Of a stretch of DNA of 64,000 bases, positions 56,326 through 64,000 are shown one piece after another. The translations under genes were made by a program, and so were the position numbers. Source of the DNA: Paenibacillus sp. Marseille-Q4541 (GTDB taxonomy: Bacteria; Bacillota; Bacilli; Paenibacillales; Paenibacillaceae); the NCBI RefSeq assembly GCF_018310695.1, contig NZ_JAGXCY010000001.1:434001-498000 (forward strand), read 5' to 3'. The notes under the pieces were generated by a model, which made no database searches, was not told the origin of the DNA, and worked only from the letters and a program-made list of their open reading frames with translations. How positions within the stretch are numbered: position 1 is the stretch's first letter; each line of letters starts with the position of its first letter.

Positions 56326-56381
56326 CAGTTCTTATACCTCCTTTCTATATAATCCTATAATATCCACCACATGATATATAT

Positions 56382-56407
56382 TACGTATGAGCACAATTTA
56401 CGTTTCA
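56382..56407 (-). promoter_or_regulatory. ECF (SigW-like) promoter of nfeD-floA
   Basis: Minus strand TGAAAC (56402-56407), exactly 16 bases, CGTA (56382-56385): a perfect match to the SigW consensus TGAAAC-N16-CGTA. The orthologous B. subtilis operon yqeZ-yqfAB is in the SigW regulon. Confidence 0.85.
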
Positions 56408-56412
56408 AAAAG

Positions 56413-56443
56413 AAAAACACTCCCTGAAATCAGGGAGTGTTTA
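56413..56443 (-). terminator. Terminator after yqeY
   Basis: ACACTCCCTGA / TCAGGGAGTGT hairpin followed by TTTTTC on minus. Confidence 0.92.
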
Positions 56444-56451
56444 CGGTTATG

Positions 56452-56895
56452 TTATTGCAGAAATTGTTGAACTGCTTGATTCACCAGCTTGCCATCCGCT
56501 TTGCCTTTTACTTTCGGCATCAGGGCTGACATGACTTTTCCCATCTCGGCTTTCGAAGAAGCACCGGTTTCCTGGATGGTCTGCTGTACAATGACTTTAA
56601 TTTCTTCTTCGCTTAGCTGTGCGGGAAGGTACTGACTGATTATATCAATTTCCGCTTTGGCATTCTCCGCAAGTTCTGTGCGACCCGCTTTATCAAATTC
56701 TTGGAGGGCATCTTTGCGCTGTTTGATTTCACGACTGAGGATATCAAGCACTTCGTTGTCATCCAAAGGTCTTTTCAAATCTATTTCAAGATTCTTAATC
56801 GTCGAACGAACCAAACGAATGGTGGAGAGTTTGAACTTGTCCTTACTCTTCATCGCTTGCTTCATATCTTCGTTCAATCGTTCGCTAAGATTCAT
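56452..56895 (-). CDS. yqeY: GatB/YqeY domain protein
   Basis: 147 residues, full-length YqeY: MNLSERLNEDMKQAMKSKDK start and a C-terminal tRNA-binding-like YqeY domain (GKVMSALMPKVKGKADGKLV). Homologous to the tail domain of GatB and thought to bind tRNA, but the function is unknown. It follows rpsU by 15 bases, as in B. subtilis rpsU-yqeY. Confidence 0.95.
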   Translation of the reverse strand: MNLSERLNEDMKQAMKSKDKFKLSTIRLVRSTIKNLEIDLKRPLDDNEVLDILSREIKQRKDALQEFDKAGRTELAENAKAEIDIISQYLPAQLSEEEIKVIVQQTIQETGASSKAEMGKVMSALMPKVKGKADGKLVNQAVQQFLQ

Positions 56896-56910
56896 GTTGT
56901 TATAATCCTC

Positions 56911-57084
56911 CTAAAACTTTCTCTTACGAGCAGCCTCGGACTTTTTCTTGCGCTTTACGCTTGGCTTTTCATAATGCTTACGTTTCTTCACCTCAGCTAA
57001 AACACCATCTTTAGCGATGGAGCGTTTAAAGCGACGAAGTGCAGCATCAATAGTCTCGTTTTTGCGAACTTTAGTTTCAGACAC
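56911..57084 (-). CDS. rpsU: Ribosomal protein S21
   Basis: 57 residues, the standard S21 length, with the basic pattern [19 protein letters not shown] and [19 protein letters not shown]. Starts at GTG 57084 after GGAGGG; in-frame upstream codons to 57129 would add residues absent from S21. Strong promoter at 57145-57174. Confidence 0.97.
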   Translation of the reverse strand: MSETKVRKNETIDAALRRFKRSIAKDGVLAEVKKRKHYEKPSVKRKKKSEAARKRKF

Positions 57085-57144
57085 CAGTTTTCCCTCCCTC
57101 CGACCAGACCGTCCAAGAGCATATAACACGGTTCATCAAACTTA

Positions 57145-57174
57145 ATTATAGGTGAAAATTCGTTAGCGTGTCAA
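57145..57174 (-). promoter_or_regulatory. Strong SigA-type promoter of rpsU-yqeY
   Basis: Perfect TTGACA (57169-57174) and TATAAT (57145-57150), 18-base spacer. Confidence 0.85.
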
Positions 57175-57229
57175 CCTCTATACCAATATCGTTTAAAAAC
57201 GTGTATTTTATGCGCTTCATCCACAAAAT

Positions 57230-57589
57230 TTAACTGTGAGAATTGGAAATTCCAGTCAGCGCTCCAAGGCGAGCTCCGCCCAAAACATGATAGTGAAGAT
57301 GATGCACCGTTTGTTCTCCGTCTTGTCCACAATTGTTGATCAATCGATAACCTGATTCGGCAATCCCAAGTTTGTTTGCTGCCTCCTGAGCAGCCTTATG
57401 GATTTCAGCAATTAAGCCGAAATCTTCTCCCTCCACTTCGTTCATAGAAGCGATATGCTTTTTCGGAATAACGAGAACGTGTACAGGAGCTGCCGGCTGA
57501 ATATCATGGAAAACCACTACATGTTCATTCTCCAGCACTTTATTCGAAGGAATACTACCCTCTACAATTTTGCAAAATAAACAATCCAT
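57230..57589 (-). CDS. hit: HIT family nucleotide hydrolase
   Basis: 119 residues from ATG 57589 (GGGAGG seven bases upstream). N-terminal CLFCKIVEG, zinc-type cysteines, and the histidine triad HHLHYHVLGG (about 98-107). Hydrolyses nucleoside phosphoramidates or dinucleotides in related proteins. Single gene. Confidence 0.94.
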   Translation of the reverse strand: MDCLFCKIVEGSIPSNKVLENEHVVVFHDIQPAAPVHVLVIPKKHIASMNEVEGEDFGLIAEIHKAAQEAANKLGIAESGYRLINNCGQDGEQTVHHLHYHVLGGARLGALTGISNSHS

Positions 57590-57682
57590 TTTCATTCCTC
57601 CCTTTCATATGAAAACCAAAATTATGTACAAGTTATCTTTATCATAACGGATTAAAGGACCATTCGCCAGTTGAGAGAAAAT

Positions 57683-57722
57683 ATAAAAAACGCCCTTTTT
57701 CATGAAGAAAAAGAAGCGTTTC
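57683..57722 (-). terminator. Terminator after the Gly/Tyr-rich gene
   Basis: Stem AACGC..CTTTTT / AAAAAG..GCGTT with bulge, followed by TTTTATATTTT on minus. Confidence 0.72.
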
Positions 57723-57733
57723 TTATGATCCAT

Positions 57734-58135
57734 TTATAATAATGGCAAAACAGACAATGCAGTTAAACCAACAAGCGGAAGCAGTAAGGGACTAAATCTT
57801 CTTCTGCCCGGATAATATCCACCGCCATAATAAGGATAGCCTCCGTAATGCGGGTAACCGCCGTGTCCACCAAATCCTCCAAACCCACGTGAATATTGAA
57901 AAGCGCGCGGATCTCCGCATGGTGGCGGAGGACATCCACAAGGTCCCCCTTGATAAGCATACATTGGAGTATGCATCTCACTCATATGCTCACTTCCGAC
58001 AGGTACAGCAAGGCGCAGATGTTCTTCATCCACACTTTCAATGATTCCGTCATGCATGGAACCATCCTCCATCCAGACACATACATAGCGGTGCATATGA
58101 TCGTGACACATTTTTTTGATTTCCGCTTTTTCCAT
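57734..58135 (-). CDS. LSm-like Gly/Tyr-rich protein, possibly spore-associated
   Basis: 133 residues. The N-terminal 50 residues (YVCVWMEDGSMHDGIIESVDEEHLRL) look like a small SH3/LSm-type barrel. The middle is Gly/Pro/Tyr/Cys-rich (GPCGCPPPPCGD, then about 25 residues of alternating GGYPHYGG units), and the C-terminus is hydrophobic (FSPLLLPLVGLTALSVLPLL). Such composition is common in spore-coat proteins of Bacillales, but I cannot assign a family. AGGAGG lies upstream of ATG 58135. Confidence 0.7.
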   Translation of the reverse strand: MEKAEIKKMCHDHMHRYVCVWMEDGSMHDGIIESVDEEHLRLAVPVGSEHMSEMHTPMYAYQGGPCGCPPPPCGDPRAFQYSRGFGGFGGHGGYPHYGGYPYYGGGYYPGRRRFSPLLLPLVGLTALSVLPLL

Positions 58136-58307
58136 TACTTTGTTCCTCCTCGGCTTCTAGGCTCATATCCCCAGCGTATTCAAGTCTCAGGAAATTGCCA
58201 CAAGTTCAAGAAGATTTTATTTCATCGCACTTTTTGGAAGAACCATCAGGAGGAACAAGGGAAAAACAGTAACATTTCCAAGCAATCAAACAATGTTATG
58301 CTACTAG

Positions 58308-61300
58308 TTATAGCTGTTCCATCATGACTTTGGAGCCTCCGCCCGCGTCCTCTGCTGGAATGACAACTAGTTTTCGAGCAAGCCTTGCTCTCAGCTCCGG
58401 CACATGACTGATTACGCCTACTGCAAGCTGATCATTGTGCAGTTTTTCCAGTGAAGTAATAACCGTATCGAGAAGTTCAGGGTCCAGTGTTCCGAATCCT
58501 TCATCCAGGAAGAAAAATTGAAGAGGATACTGGCCACGGAGCTGAATTTGTGCAGACAACGCAAGTGCAAGGGACAACGAGGTCAAGAATGTTTCTCCTC
58601 CTGACAGCGTAGACACCGGTCTTTTCACACCCCCATTTGCATCATCCACAATAACAAATCCGCCCCCGGAATCCACCTCAAGCGCATATCGTTGCTTCGT
58701 CAGATAGCGGAGACGAGCAGAAGCGGATCTGCTGACCTGCATCAACTGTTCTTCCGCAATGTACTCAACAAACGTATTCCCTCTGAATACCGATTGAAGC
58801 TTAGATAACTGTTCGGCGTACAAAGCGAGTTCACTCCGTTTGCCATCCAGTTCCATCCAGCGTTCATGACGGCGGGTGATGTCTTCCAAATCACGTTCGG
58901 CTCTCGCTTTGATGCGCATTGCCTCTTCGTCCTGTGCTTTCAGAGTACGTAGCCGCTGACTCGTATGCTGCCATTCTTCCTCTGTAACGACTGTTCCCTG
59001 AAGCTTTTCGTCCAAATCTTTTATCCGTAGCTTAACCTCTTTTTCTTTGTTGCGATATTCCGTTACTGTAAGTTCTGTTCTCGCAACAGATGCAGGGTCC
59101 ATGTAGGCTCTTCTAATCTCCTCATCCGAGTCAAACGGAGACTTCGCCCGCTCTGATTCATACCGTGAAGTAATGCTAGTATGCTGCTCTTCAGCAGATT
59201 CCAAAGATTGTTTGGCTAAAACGGCTTGCTTTTCTGCTTCCTGCTTATACTCCTCGGCTTCTTTTAGGGCAAGCTTCGCTGCTTTTGCTTCTTCCCGGAT
59301 CTGCGTCAGCTTCAGAGTTGCTTCTTTCAGCAAAACCTCTGCCCGATCTTCTCCTACCCAAGCACGAAGACGATTCACTTTCTCTTGCAGCAGCTCCTCT
59401 TTGCCTGAACGTTCCGTATCCAGCTGGGTACGGCGCTTGTCAATAACCGATAGTTGCTGCTGGAAGTCTGTGATGGCACTTGCCTTCTCTTCTAGAAAAG
59501 TTACGCTCCGCTGGAGCCGTTCTTTCAGGTCTTCGGCAAGTGTGTCACGCTCTTGGAGCGACTCGTATTTGACTGTCGCCTCCTCCGGTGATATGCCGGG
59601 CAGTTCCTCGGCCCAGCTGGCGCGCAGCGCCTCCACCTCAGCAAGGAGCGCGGTAACGCGCGCCTGTGCCTCCGCGTGCTGTTTCACGCACGCGTCGTGG
59701 TTTGCGGCAGCCAGCATCTGGCGCTGCCGCACCTCAGCTGCACGCGTGGTAAGCTGTGCAGCTTCCTCGCGCAGCGGGGCAAGAGAGGCGGCTAGGTGTG
59801 CGGCCGCCTCTCCCAGGGCACGGGTGCCTTCCGCGTAAGCGCGAACCCGTGCCTCTGCCGTCATGCCAGGCGCAGCAGCAGAGGCCATGCTCTTCGCAGG
59901 CGCGGCTTCCGCCTGTGACAGCGCCGCGGCCTGCGGACCGGCTGCAGGGCTGTGCTGCGTAAGCTCGGCGCGCAGCTCATGCAGCTGCTGGCGTAAACCG
60001 AGTCGCAGCTCGGCAAGCTCGGTACGCAGCGCCCGCAGCTGCTCCAAATCTTCCTCACGGGCACTATTCGGCTCGTGAGCATGTCCTTGCGGGTTCGGGT
60101 GATGTACCGACCCGCATACTGGGCACGACTTCCCTTCGATGAGCTCCGCAGCAAGTCGTGTAGATAATCGTTGCAGCTCTTCTTCCTTGAGCACTGCTCG
60201 CAGGCGTGCCTCCTCCTGTTCCATGGAGACGATCTCAGAGCCCGCATACGCTTCACTACGGCTAAGCTCAGTAACAGCTGAACTCAGTTCTGATCCTAGC
60301 TGCTGCTGGGCCACAAGAAGCTCTGTGGCTTCCTTTTCGACTGTTAGATGCTGCCGCGCTGCTTGTTGTACTTCAGCCTGTGTCTTCTGCTCTGAATGCT
60401 GCGCTTCCTTCAATTTATCCATAGCGGTATCCAGACGATGTTTCCGCGAAATGGCATCCAGCAGTTCGCGTCTTTCCCCAGACTTCACTTCACACCCAGA
60501 TAGCTGCTCTTGAAGATCCTTACGTCTGATCAGAGCTCTCGCATGAAGATCTTGTTCCTTCAGCAGAAGCTCATGGGTGTTCCGGTAAGTGTTCTCTTCC
60601 GTCTCTCGTTGCTGTACAAGTTTCTGTACCTCAACTACGAGCTGATCCGTCTCCTTCTCAAGCTCCCGCGCCTGCTCCAATTGTTCAAGACGTACGAGGA
60701 GCTTCGGTTCTTCATCTGAGAGAATACGCTCTTTCTCTTGTTCTATCAAAGCACATTGCTGCGTTGTTTTTTCCCTTTGCGTTAACTGTACTTCTGCTGA
60801 TTGGGCAGCCAAACATCTTCTCGAAAGCTCTTCCTTCGCTTTACTCTGTTCTTCAAGCATAGGAACAAAGGTGCTTGCAAGCGTAGAACGTTCCAATTGC
60901 TGCTCAAGTCGTATGATTTCATCCTGCTGCTGTGCCATCATTTCGAGTTGCTGACTGAATTTGTTATGCTCCGAGATCAGTTCTCTCATCTTAGCCATGC
61001 CTTCAGCAGCGATTGTTACCTTCTCAAGTAAGGCTCGTACCTCCTGAGCCTCTTTCATGGCTTGCTCCAGCTGTAGCTCGGCTTCCTTCAAAGCTTCCTC
61101 ACTAGCGAGTCCAAGCCCCTGTTGTTCTGCTTCAATCGCTTTTAGAGCACTGTCATTTTCTTTTACCTTACGGCTTAATTTTATCGCCAGCTGATCCCCG
61201 TATTTCTCCAAATGAAACAAACGTTGCAGCATTTGTCTGCGCTCTGTACCTTTTAGGGACAAAAACTCTGCAAACTTGCCTTGCGGCAAAACAACCGCCC

Positions 61301-61739
61301 TAGTAAAATCATCCATCTTGAGACCAATCATGTCCTCAACTGCACGATTCACCTCTGCGAGTTTGTCAGCAAGGACCTGCTCTCCCTCTTCTGTCACCGC
61401 AATAAAACGACTTACAGAATTACTAACGGATACTTCACCCGTACGCTTAAACCGACGTTCGACGCGATACGTGTGTGTCCCTTTCTCAGACTGGAGCTCA
61501 AAAGTAAAGGACACAAACAAGCTGTCCTCAGCCTGATTCATAATTCCCTGCGTTCCGTTCACGGCCCGTTCTACTTTGCCGTACATCGCAAGGGTGATCG
61601 CATCCAGAATCGTTGATTTCCCGCTTCCAGTTGGTCCAAAAATCCCGAACAATCCCGTTTCCGTTAGCGTCCTGAAATCAATCTCCTGCACTTCCCGGTA
61701 ACTTTGTAAACCGGACAATTTAAGTTTGACAGGCCTCAT
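58308..61739 (-). CDS. sbcC: Exonuclease subunit SbcC
   Basis: 1143 residues, an SMC-like ATPase: Walker A FGPTGSGKSTILDAITL (about 33-49), long coiled coils, a zinc hook CPVCGS at residues 539-544, and C-terminal signature STLSGGETFLTSLSLALALS and Walker B FFLDEGFGTLD. With SbcD (Mre11-like) it cleaves hairpins and blocked DNA ends. Just C-terminal to the hook (DNA about 59560-60120) the sequence becomes Ala/Glu/Arg-rich low complexity with much higher GC than the rest. Overlaps sbcD by 4 bases. Confidence 0.95.
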   Translation of the reverse strand: MRPVKLKLSGLQSYREVQEIDFRTLTETGLFGIFGPTGSGKSTILDAITLAMYGKVERAVNGTQGIMNQAEDSLFVSFTFELQSEKGTHTYRVERRFKRTGEVSVSNSVSRFIAVTEEGEQVLADKLAEVNRAVEDMIGLKMDDFTRAVVLPQGKFAEFLSLKGTERRQMLQRLFHLEKYGDQLAIKLSRKVKENDSALKAIEAEQQGLGLASEEALKEAELQLEQAMKEAQEVRALLEKVTIAAEGMAKMRELISEHNKFSQQLEMMAQQQDEIIRLEQQLERSTLASTFVPMLEEQSKAKEELSRRCLAAQSAEVQLTQREKTTQQCALIEQEKERILSDEEPKLLVRLEQLEQARELEKETDQLVVEVQKLVQQRETEENTYRNTHELLLKEQDLHARALIRRKDLQEQLSGCEVKSGERRELLDAISRKHRLDTAMDKLKEAQHSEQKTQAEVQQAARQHLTVEKEATELLVAQQQLGSELSSAVTELSRSEAYAGSEIVSMEQEEARLRAVLKEEELQRLSTRLAAELIEGKSCPVCGSVHHPNPQGHAHEPNSAREEDLEQLRALRTELAELRLGLRQQLHELRAELTQHSPAAGPQAAALSQAEAAPAKSMASAAAPGMTAEARVRAYAEGTRALGEAAAHLAASLAPLREEAAQLTTRAAEVRQRQMLAAANHDACVKQHAEAQARVTALLAEVEALRASWAEELPGISPEEATVKYESLQERDTLAEDLKERLQRSVTFLEEKASAITDFQQQLSVIDKRRTQLDTERSGKEELLQEKVNRLRAWVGEDRAEVLLKEATLKLTQIREEAKAAKLALKEAEEYKQEAEKQAVLAKQSLESAEEQHTSITSRYESERAKSPFDSDEEIRRAYMDPASVARTELTVTEYRNKEKEVKLRIKDLDEKLQGTVVTEEEWQHTSQRLRTLKAQDEEAMRIKARAERDLEDITRRHERWMELDGKRSELALYAEQLSKLQSVFRGNTFVEYIAEEQLMQVSRSASARLRYLTKQRYALEVDSGGGFVIVDDANGGVKRPVSTLSGGETFLTSLSLALALSAQIQLRGQYPLQFFFLDEGFGTLDPELLDTVITSLEKLHNDQLAVGVISHVPELRARLARKLVVIPAEDAGGGSKVMMEQL

Positions 61740-62920
61740 TCAGAATCACTCCCTTCACCAGTATGATTGTCCTCTTCGTTAACCAGTTCCAGAAATAACT
61801 TCACGAGCTGATCATCCGGAACCGCACCGCCTGTCTGCCGTTGATAGAATCTTCGGAACACTTCGTGCACCGGTAGTTCTGACCTTGCCGAGCTAACTTC
61901 TGCCGCAATCGTCTCAGGATAGACGGGACGAATATGAATGATTCCTTCCCTGCTTTTACGAAGTTTCTGAATCTCAGCAATCGACATTGCTTCTTCAAGT
62001 GAAATCTCCAGGTCAATATACGCAGCCACGTCACGTTCTTCTTCAAGCCAGCGATAAACTTCCGAGAGACCCCCTCGGGCTTTCCAACGCACCAGAGGTC
62101 TTCCGCTGCTTAAATAAACTTCATTCGCCACAGCCGGTTGCCCTGGAACAACATCAACCATGACTACGGACTTGGTCTGACCCGACTCCGAGAAACTGTA
62201 AGACAATGGTGATCCACTATAGCGGATCATCCCATCCCCTTTGACATGCTGTGGCCTATGCAGATGTCCAAGTGCTGTATACTGCGCACCAATTGCGAGT
62301 GCAGAAGGATCTACCGTATAAGCACCTCCGACTTGGATTGGTCTCTCTGAATCGCTCTCAAGCCCTCCAAGCACGTAGATATGCCCCATAGATAGGTTCA
62401 CCGTATCCGGCCCGAATGAACGGCCTAGATGTCTCATGAGCTGTCCTACCCGCTCACTGTAAGCAAGTCGCATCCCCTGTTCCTCGCCATCCTCTGTGAA
62501 CAGTTCATTAAGCCTAGACTCCGATGGATAGGGAAGGGCAGCAATTTTGGCAATTTCCCCTGTTCTTGCTGCGTGAACCGTTACAATTTCGGAGGTAGGA
62601 AGTCCGACAAGGGTGATGCCGCGTCCATTCACCAAAGGAGAGACCGAGGCAACCCTCTCTGGCTGATCGTGGTTCCCTGCAATAACAACCAGCGGTCTTC
62701 CGGCAGAGGTCAGCCGGGCAACTGCCTCATAGAACAGCTGCTCCGCAGCGGCTGAAGGGTTCACTGAATCATACACGTCACCCGCCATGAGAATTGCATC
62801 AGCTTTCTCCTCATCAGCAATGCGGACCAGCTCGTCCACAAATTGCTCCTGCTCTTTTAATCGACTGCGGCCTTCCAGCGTTTTGCCGAAATGCCAATCT
62901 CCCGTATGCAATATTCGCAT
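61736..62920 (-). CDS. sbcD: Exonuclease subunit SbcD
   Basis: 394 residues. Calcineurin-like metal ligands: HTGDWHFGK (about 5-13), LMAGDVYDSVNP, VIAGNHDQPERV and the LGHLHRPQ motif. The Mre11-type nuclease partner of SbcC, in a translationally coupled pair (ATGA overlap). Preceded by addA, following the usual addB-addA-sbcD-sbcC order of Bacilli. The start at 62920 is taken as the first ATG matching the family's MRILHTGDWHFGK. Confidence 0.96.
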   Translation of the reverse strand: MRILHTGDWHFGKTLEGRSRLKEQEQFVDELVRIADEEKADAILMAGDVYDSVNPSAAAEQLFYEAVARLTSAGRPLVVIAGNHDQPERVASVSPLVNGRGITLVGLPTSEIVTVHAARTGEIAKIAALPYPSESRLNELFTEDGEEQGMRLAYSERVGQLMRHLGRSFGPDTVNLSMGHIYVLGGLESDSERPIQVGGAYTVDPSALAIGAQYTALGHLHRPQHVKGDGMIRYSGSPLSYSFSESGQTKSVVMVDVVPGQPAVANEVYLSSGRPLVRWKARGGLSEVYRWLEEERDVAAYIDLEISLEEAMSIAEIQKLRKSREGIIHIRPVYPETIAAEVSSARSELPVHEVFRRFYQRQTGGAVPDDQLVKLFLELVNEEDNHTGEGSDSE

Positions 62921-62949
62921 TTGTTATTCACTCCTTTTGCCCCGCTTTC

Positions 62950-64000
62950 CTAGAGCTTAACCGCCGTGTCCGCATCAAAGAAATAAAGCCATTTTTCATC
63001 AATTTCATATCCTAATATGTCATGCAGTGCTCTCGCATAGAGATCAAGCTGAAACTGATAACCCTTTGCTAGTGTTTCAATGCCGCCTCTGTGTTCAAGC
63101 ACTTTATCTGTTTTGTAATCTAGCAGAATTCGTTTCCCGTTCACTTCAAAAAGACAATCTACAATCCCTTGAATAAGGACTGTCTCCTCGTGGAGTATGC
63201 TGGATTCCATCCGTCCCTCTTCCTCAAGAACGTCCGCAGAATGAAAATCAAGCAACGTTTCGTCCGCAGGAAGCCCATAGCTAAATGGCATTTCTCTTCT
63301 TACCCAACCTGTTTTTTCGGCCTCAGCGAGCGCTATACCTGGTTCACTTTCAAAAAATCTAGCAATTTGGACTGCGTCAATCGCTTCTGCCTGATAGGGA
63401 AGCAAAATATGACGTTCTACTAAACTCGCAAGCGTATCCTGAACCATACTAACGGTCAAACCAGCTTCAGCAGGTACATGCTGCATCACGGTATGATATA
63501 CGGTCCCTCGCTCGGTTCCCGTTATAGTAGATTCCTCCATAAACTTCGGCCTCCGCAGATGTAAGGTGAATTCATCATCTACAGCCAATCTTCCCTGTTC
63601 TTCTTGAAATGCCTTCTGCTCAAGCAAACCAAGCGGAGGATGTTCCTGCATGGCAAGCAGTGCCTTCATTTCAGTAACCGACGTACTGGCTGCTGTTTGT
63701 GCACTTGCCATATAGGGATATGACCAGCTAAGTACCCCATCAATCTCGGTTTTAATGGAATCATCTTCTTGAGTCGAAGGTGTCTGTACTCGTTGCATAT
63801 CCATCAGAGCCTTTGTGAAATATTGCCTGTCTTCATTCACCTCATCACTTACTTCGCTAACAGCAAAATTCAGAGAAGAGACGGACTCTCCAGATAATAC
63901 GGAAATACGCCATCTTGATTGATCTTGGCTGAACGAATCAGATGAACTTGAACTCATGTCTTCTTCGTCTCCAAGGCTCGCAAGCGCCCGAAGATGCCAT
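62950..64000 (-). CDS. addA: Helicase-nuclease AddA, C-terminal part (5' end beyond window)
   Basis: The frame is open to the window edge; the first residues in the window read WHLRALASLGDEED. It holds the C-terminal RecB-like nuclease domain: GTVYHTVMQHVPAEAG helical entry, then the catalytic GIVDCLFEV and LLDYKTDKV (Asp and Asp-x-Lys), and the QLDLYARAL Gln-Leu motif. AddA works with AddB in processing double-strand breaks. The helicase domain is outside the window. It ends 30 bases before sbcD. Confidence 0.93.
   Translation of the reverse strand, partial: WHLRALASLGDEEDMSSSSSDSFSQDQSRWRISVLSGESVSSLNFAVSEVSDEVNEDRQYFTKALMDMQRVQTPSTQEDDSIKTEIDGVLSWSYPYMASAQTAASTSVTEMKALLAMQEHPPLGLLEQKAFQEEQGRLAVDDEFTLHLRRPKFMEESTITGTERGTVYHTVMQHVPAEAGLTVSMVQDTLASLVERHILLPYQAEAIDAVQIARFFESEPGIALAEAEKTGWVRREMPFSYGLPADETLLDFHSADVLEEEGRMESSILHEETVLIQGIVDCLFEVNGKRILLDYKTDKVLEHRGGIETLAKGYQFQLDLYARALHDILGYEIDEKWLYFFDADTAVKL

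Noticed and set aside
59173..59838. Long open frame on plus, antisense to sbcC (221 residues)
   Set aside because: Ser/Ala/Arg-rich product caused by the GC-rich island of sbcC; no ribosome site or family resemblance.
1..64000. CRISPR array, prophage, insertion sequences, toxin-antitoxin or defence genes
   Set aside because: No regularly spaced repeats, transposase, integrase or known defence domains in any of the six frames.

Overview
The window is a chromosomal core segment of a spore-forming Bacillales bacterium, most likely Paenibacillus or a close relative (inference). Supporting signs are sporulation genes (spoVD, rsfA-like, cotD-like, yqfC, yqfD), bacillithiol synthesis (bshC), subtilis-like blocks of conserved genes, strong AGGAGG ribosome sites and many GTG/TTG starts. 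Almost everything is on the minus strand; only four genes are on plus (a DUF2626-like gene, a coiled-coil protein, one terC, an S8 protease). I see no prophage, insertion sequence, CRISPR array, tRNA or rRNA.

Layout. 1-9061: division and cell-wall cluster read leftward, bshC-ahcY, then mraZ-rsmH-ftsL-pbpB-spoVD (spoVD runs off the left edge). mraZ has its own promoter and a three-repeat MraZ box. 9249-14929: a complete oligopeptide ABC operon, oppA-B-C-D-F. 15080-17194: rsfA-like regulator, panE and a DUF3397-like protein. 17473-20211: a small membrane protein, an uncharacterised secreted coiled-coil protein and an orphan solute-binding-like protein. 20437-26261: yla-like block (PIN-PhoH ATPase with a possible attenuated leader, LCP ligase, ylaH, typA/bipA, a membrane protein). 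26531-28010: two divergent terC paralogues. 28101-32820: cysteine desulfurase-thiI, a lytic transglycosylase and small conserved proteins. 33071-35294: a subtilase and a CotD-like coat protein. 35471-35872: RNase P RNA, which reads as class A rather than the Bacillus class B.

35941-57084 is the macromolecular-synthesis region and its neighbours: dnaG-sigA with yqxD, trmK and the Nif3-family gene; glycine T-box with glyQS; yqeY, nfeD-floA operon under an ECF (SigW-like) promoter, yqfC-yqfD behind a SigE-like promoter, phoH, pgpH/yqfF, ybeY, dgkA, cdd, era, yqzL, recO; rpsU. 57230-64000: HIT protein, a Gly/Tyr-rich protein, and the recombination genes addA (partial), sbcD and sbcC.

Most genes are housekeeping. 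I found no convincing undescribed multi-gene system. The most interesting signals are regulatory or evolutionary: a promoter/mini-ORF/terminator unit upstream of the PIN-PhoH gene, a GC-rich Ala-rich island inside sbcC next to the zinc hook, an archaeal/Thermotoga-like ahcY placed between bshC and mraZ, class A RNase P RNA, and several recognisable promoters and operators.
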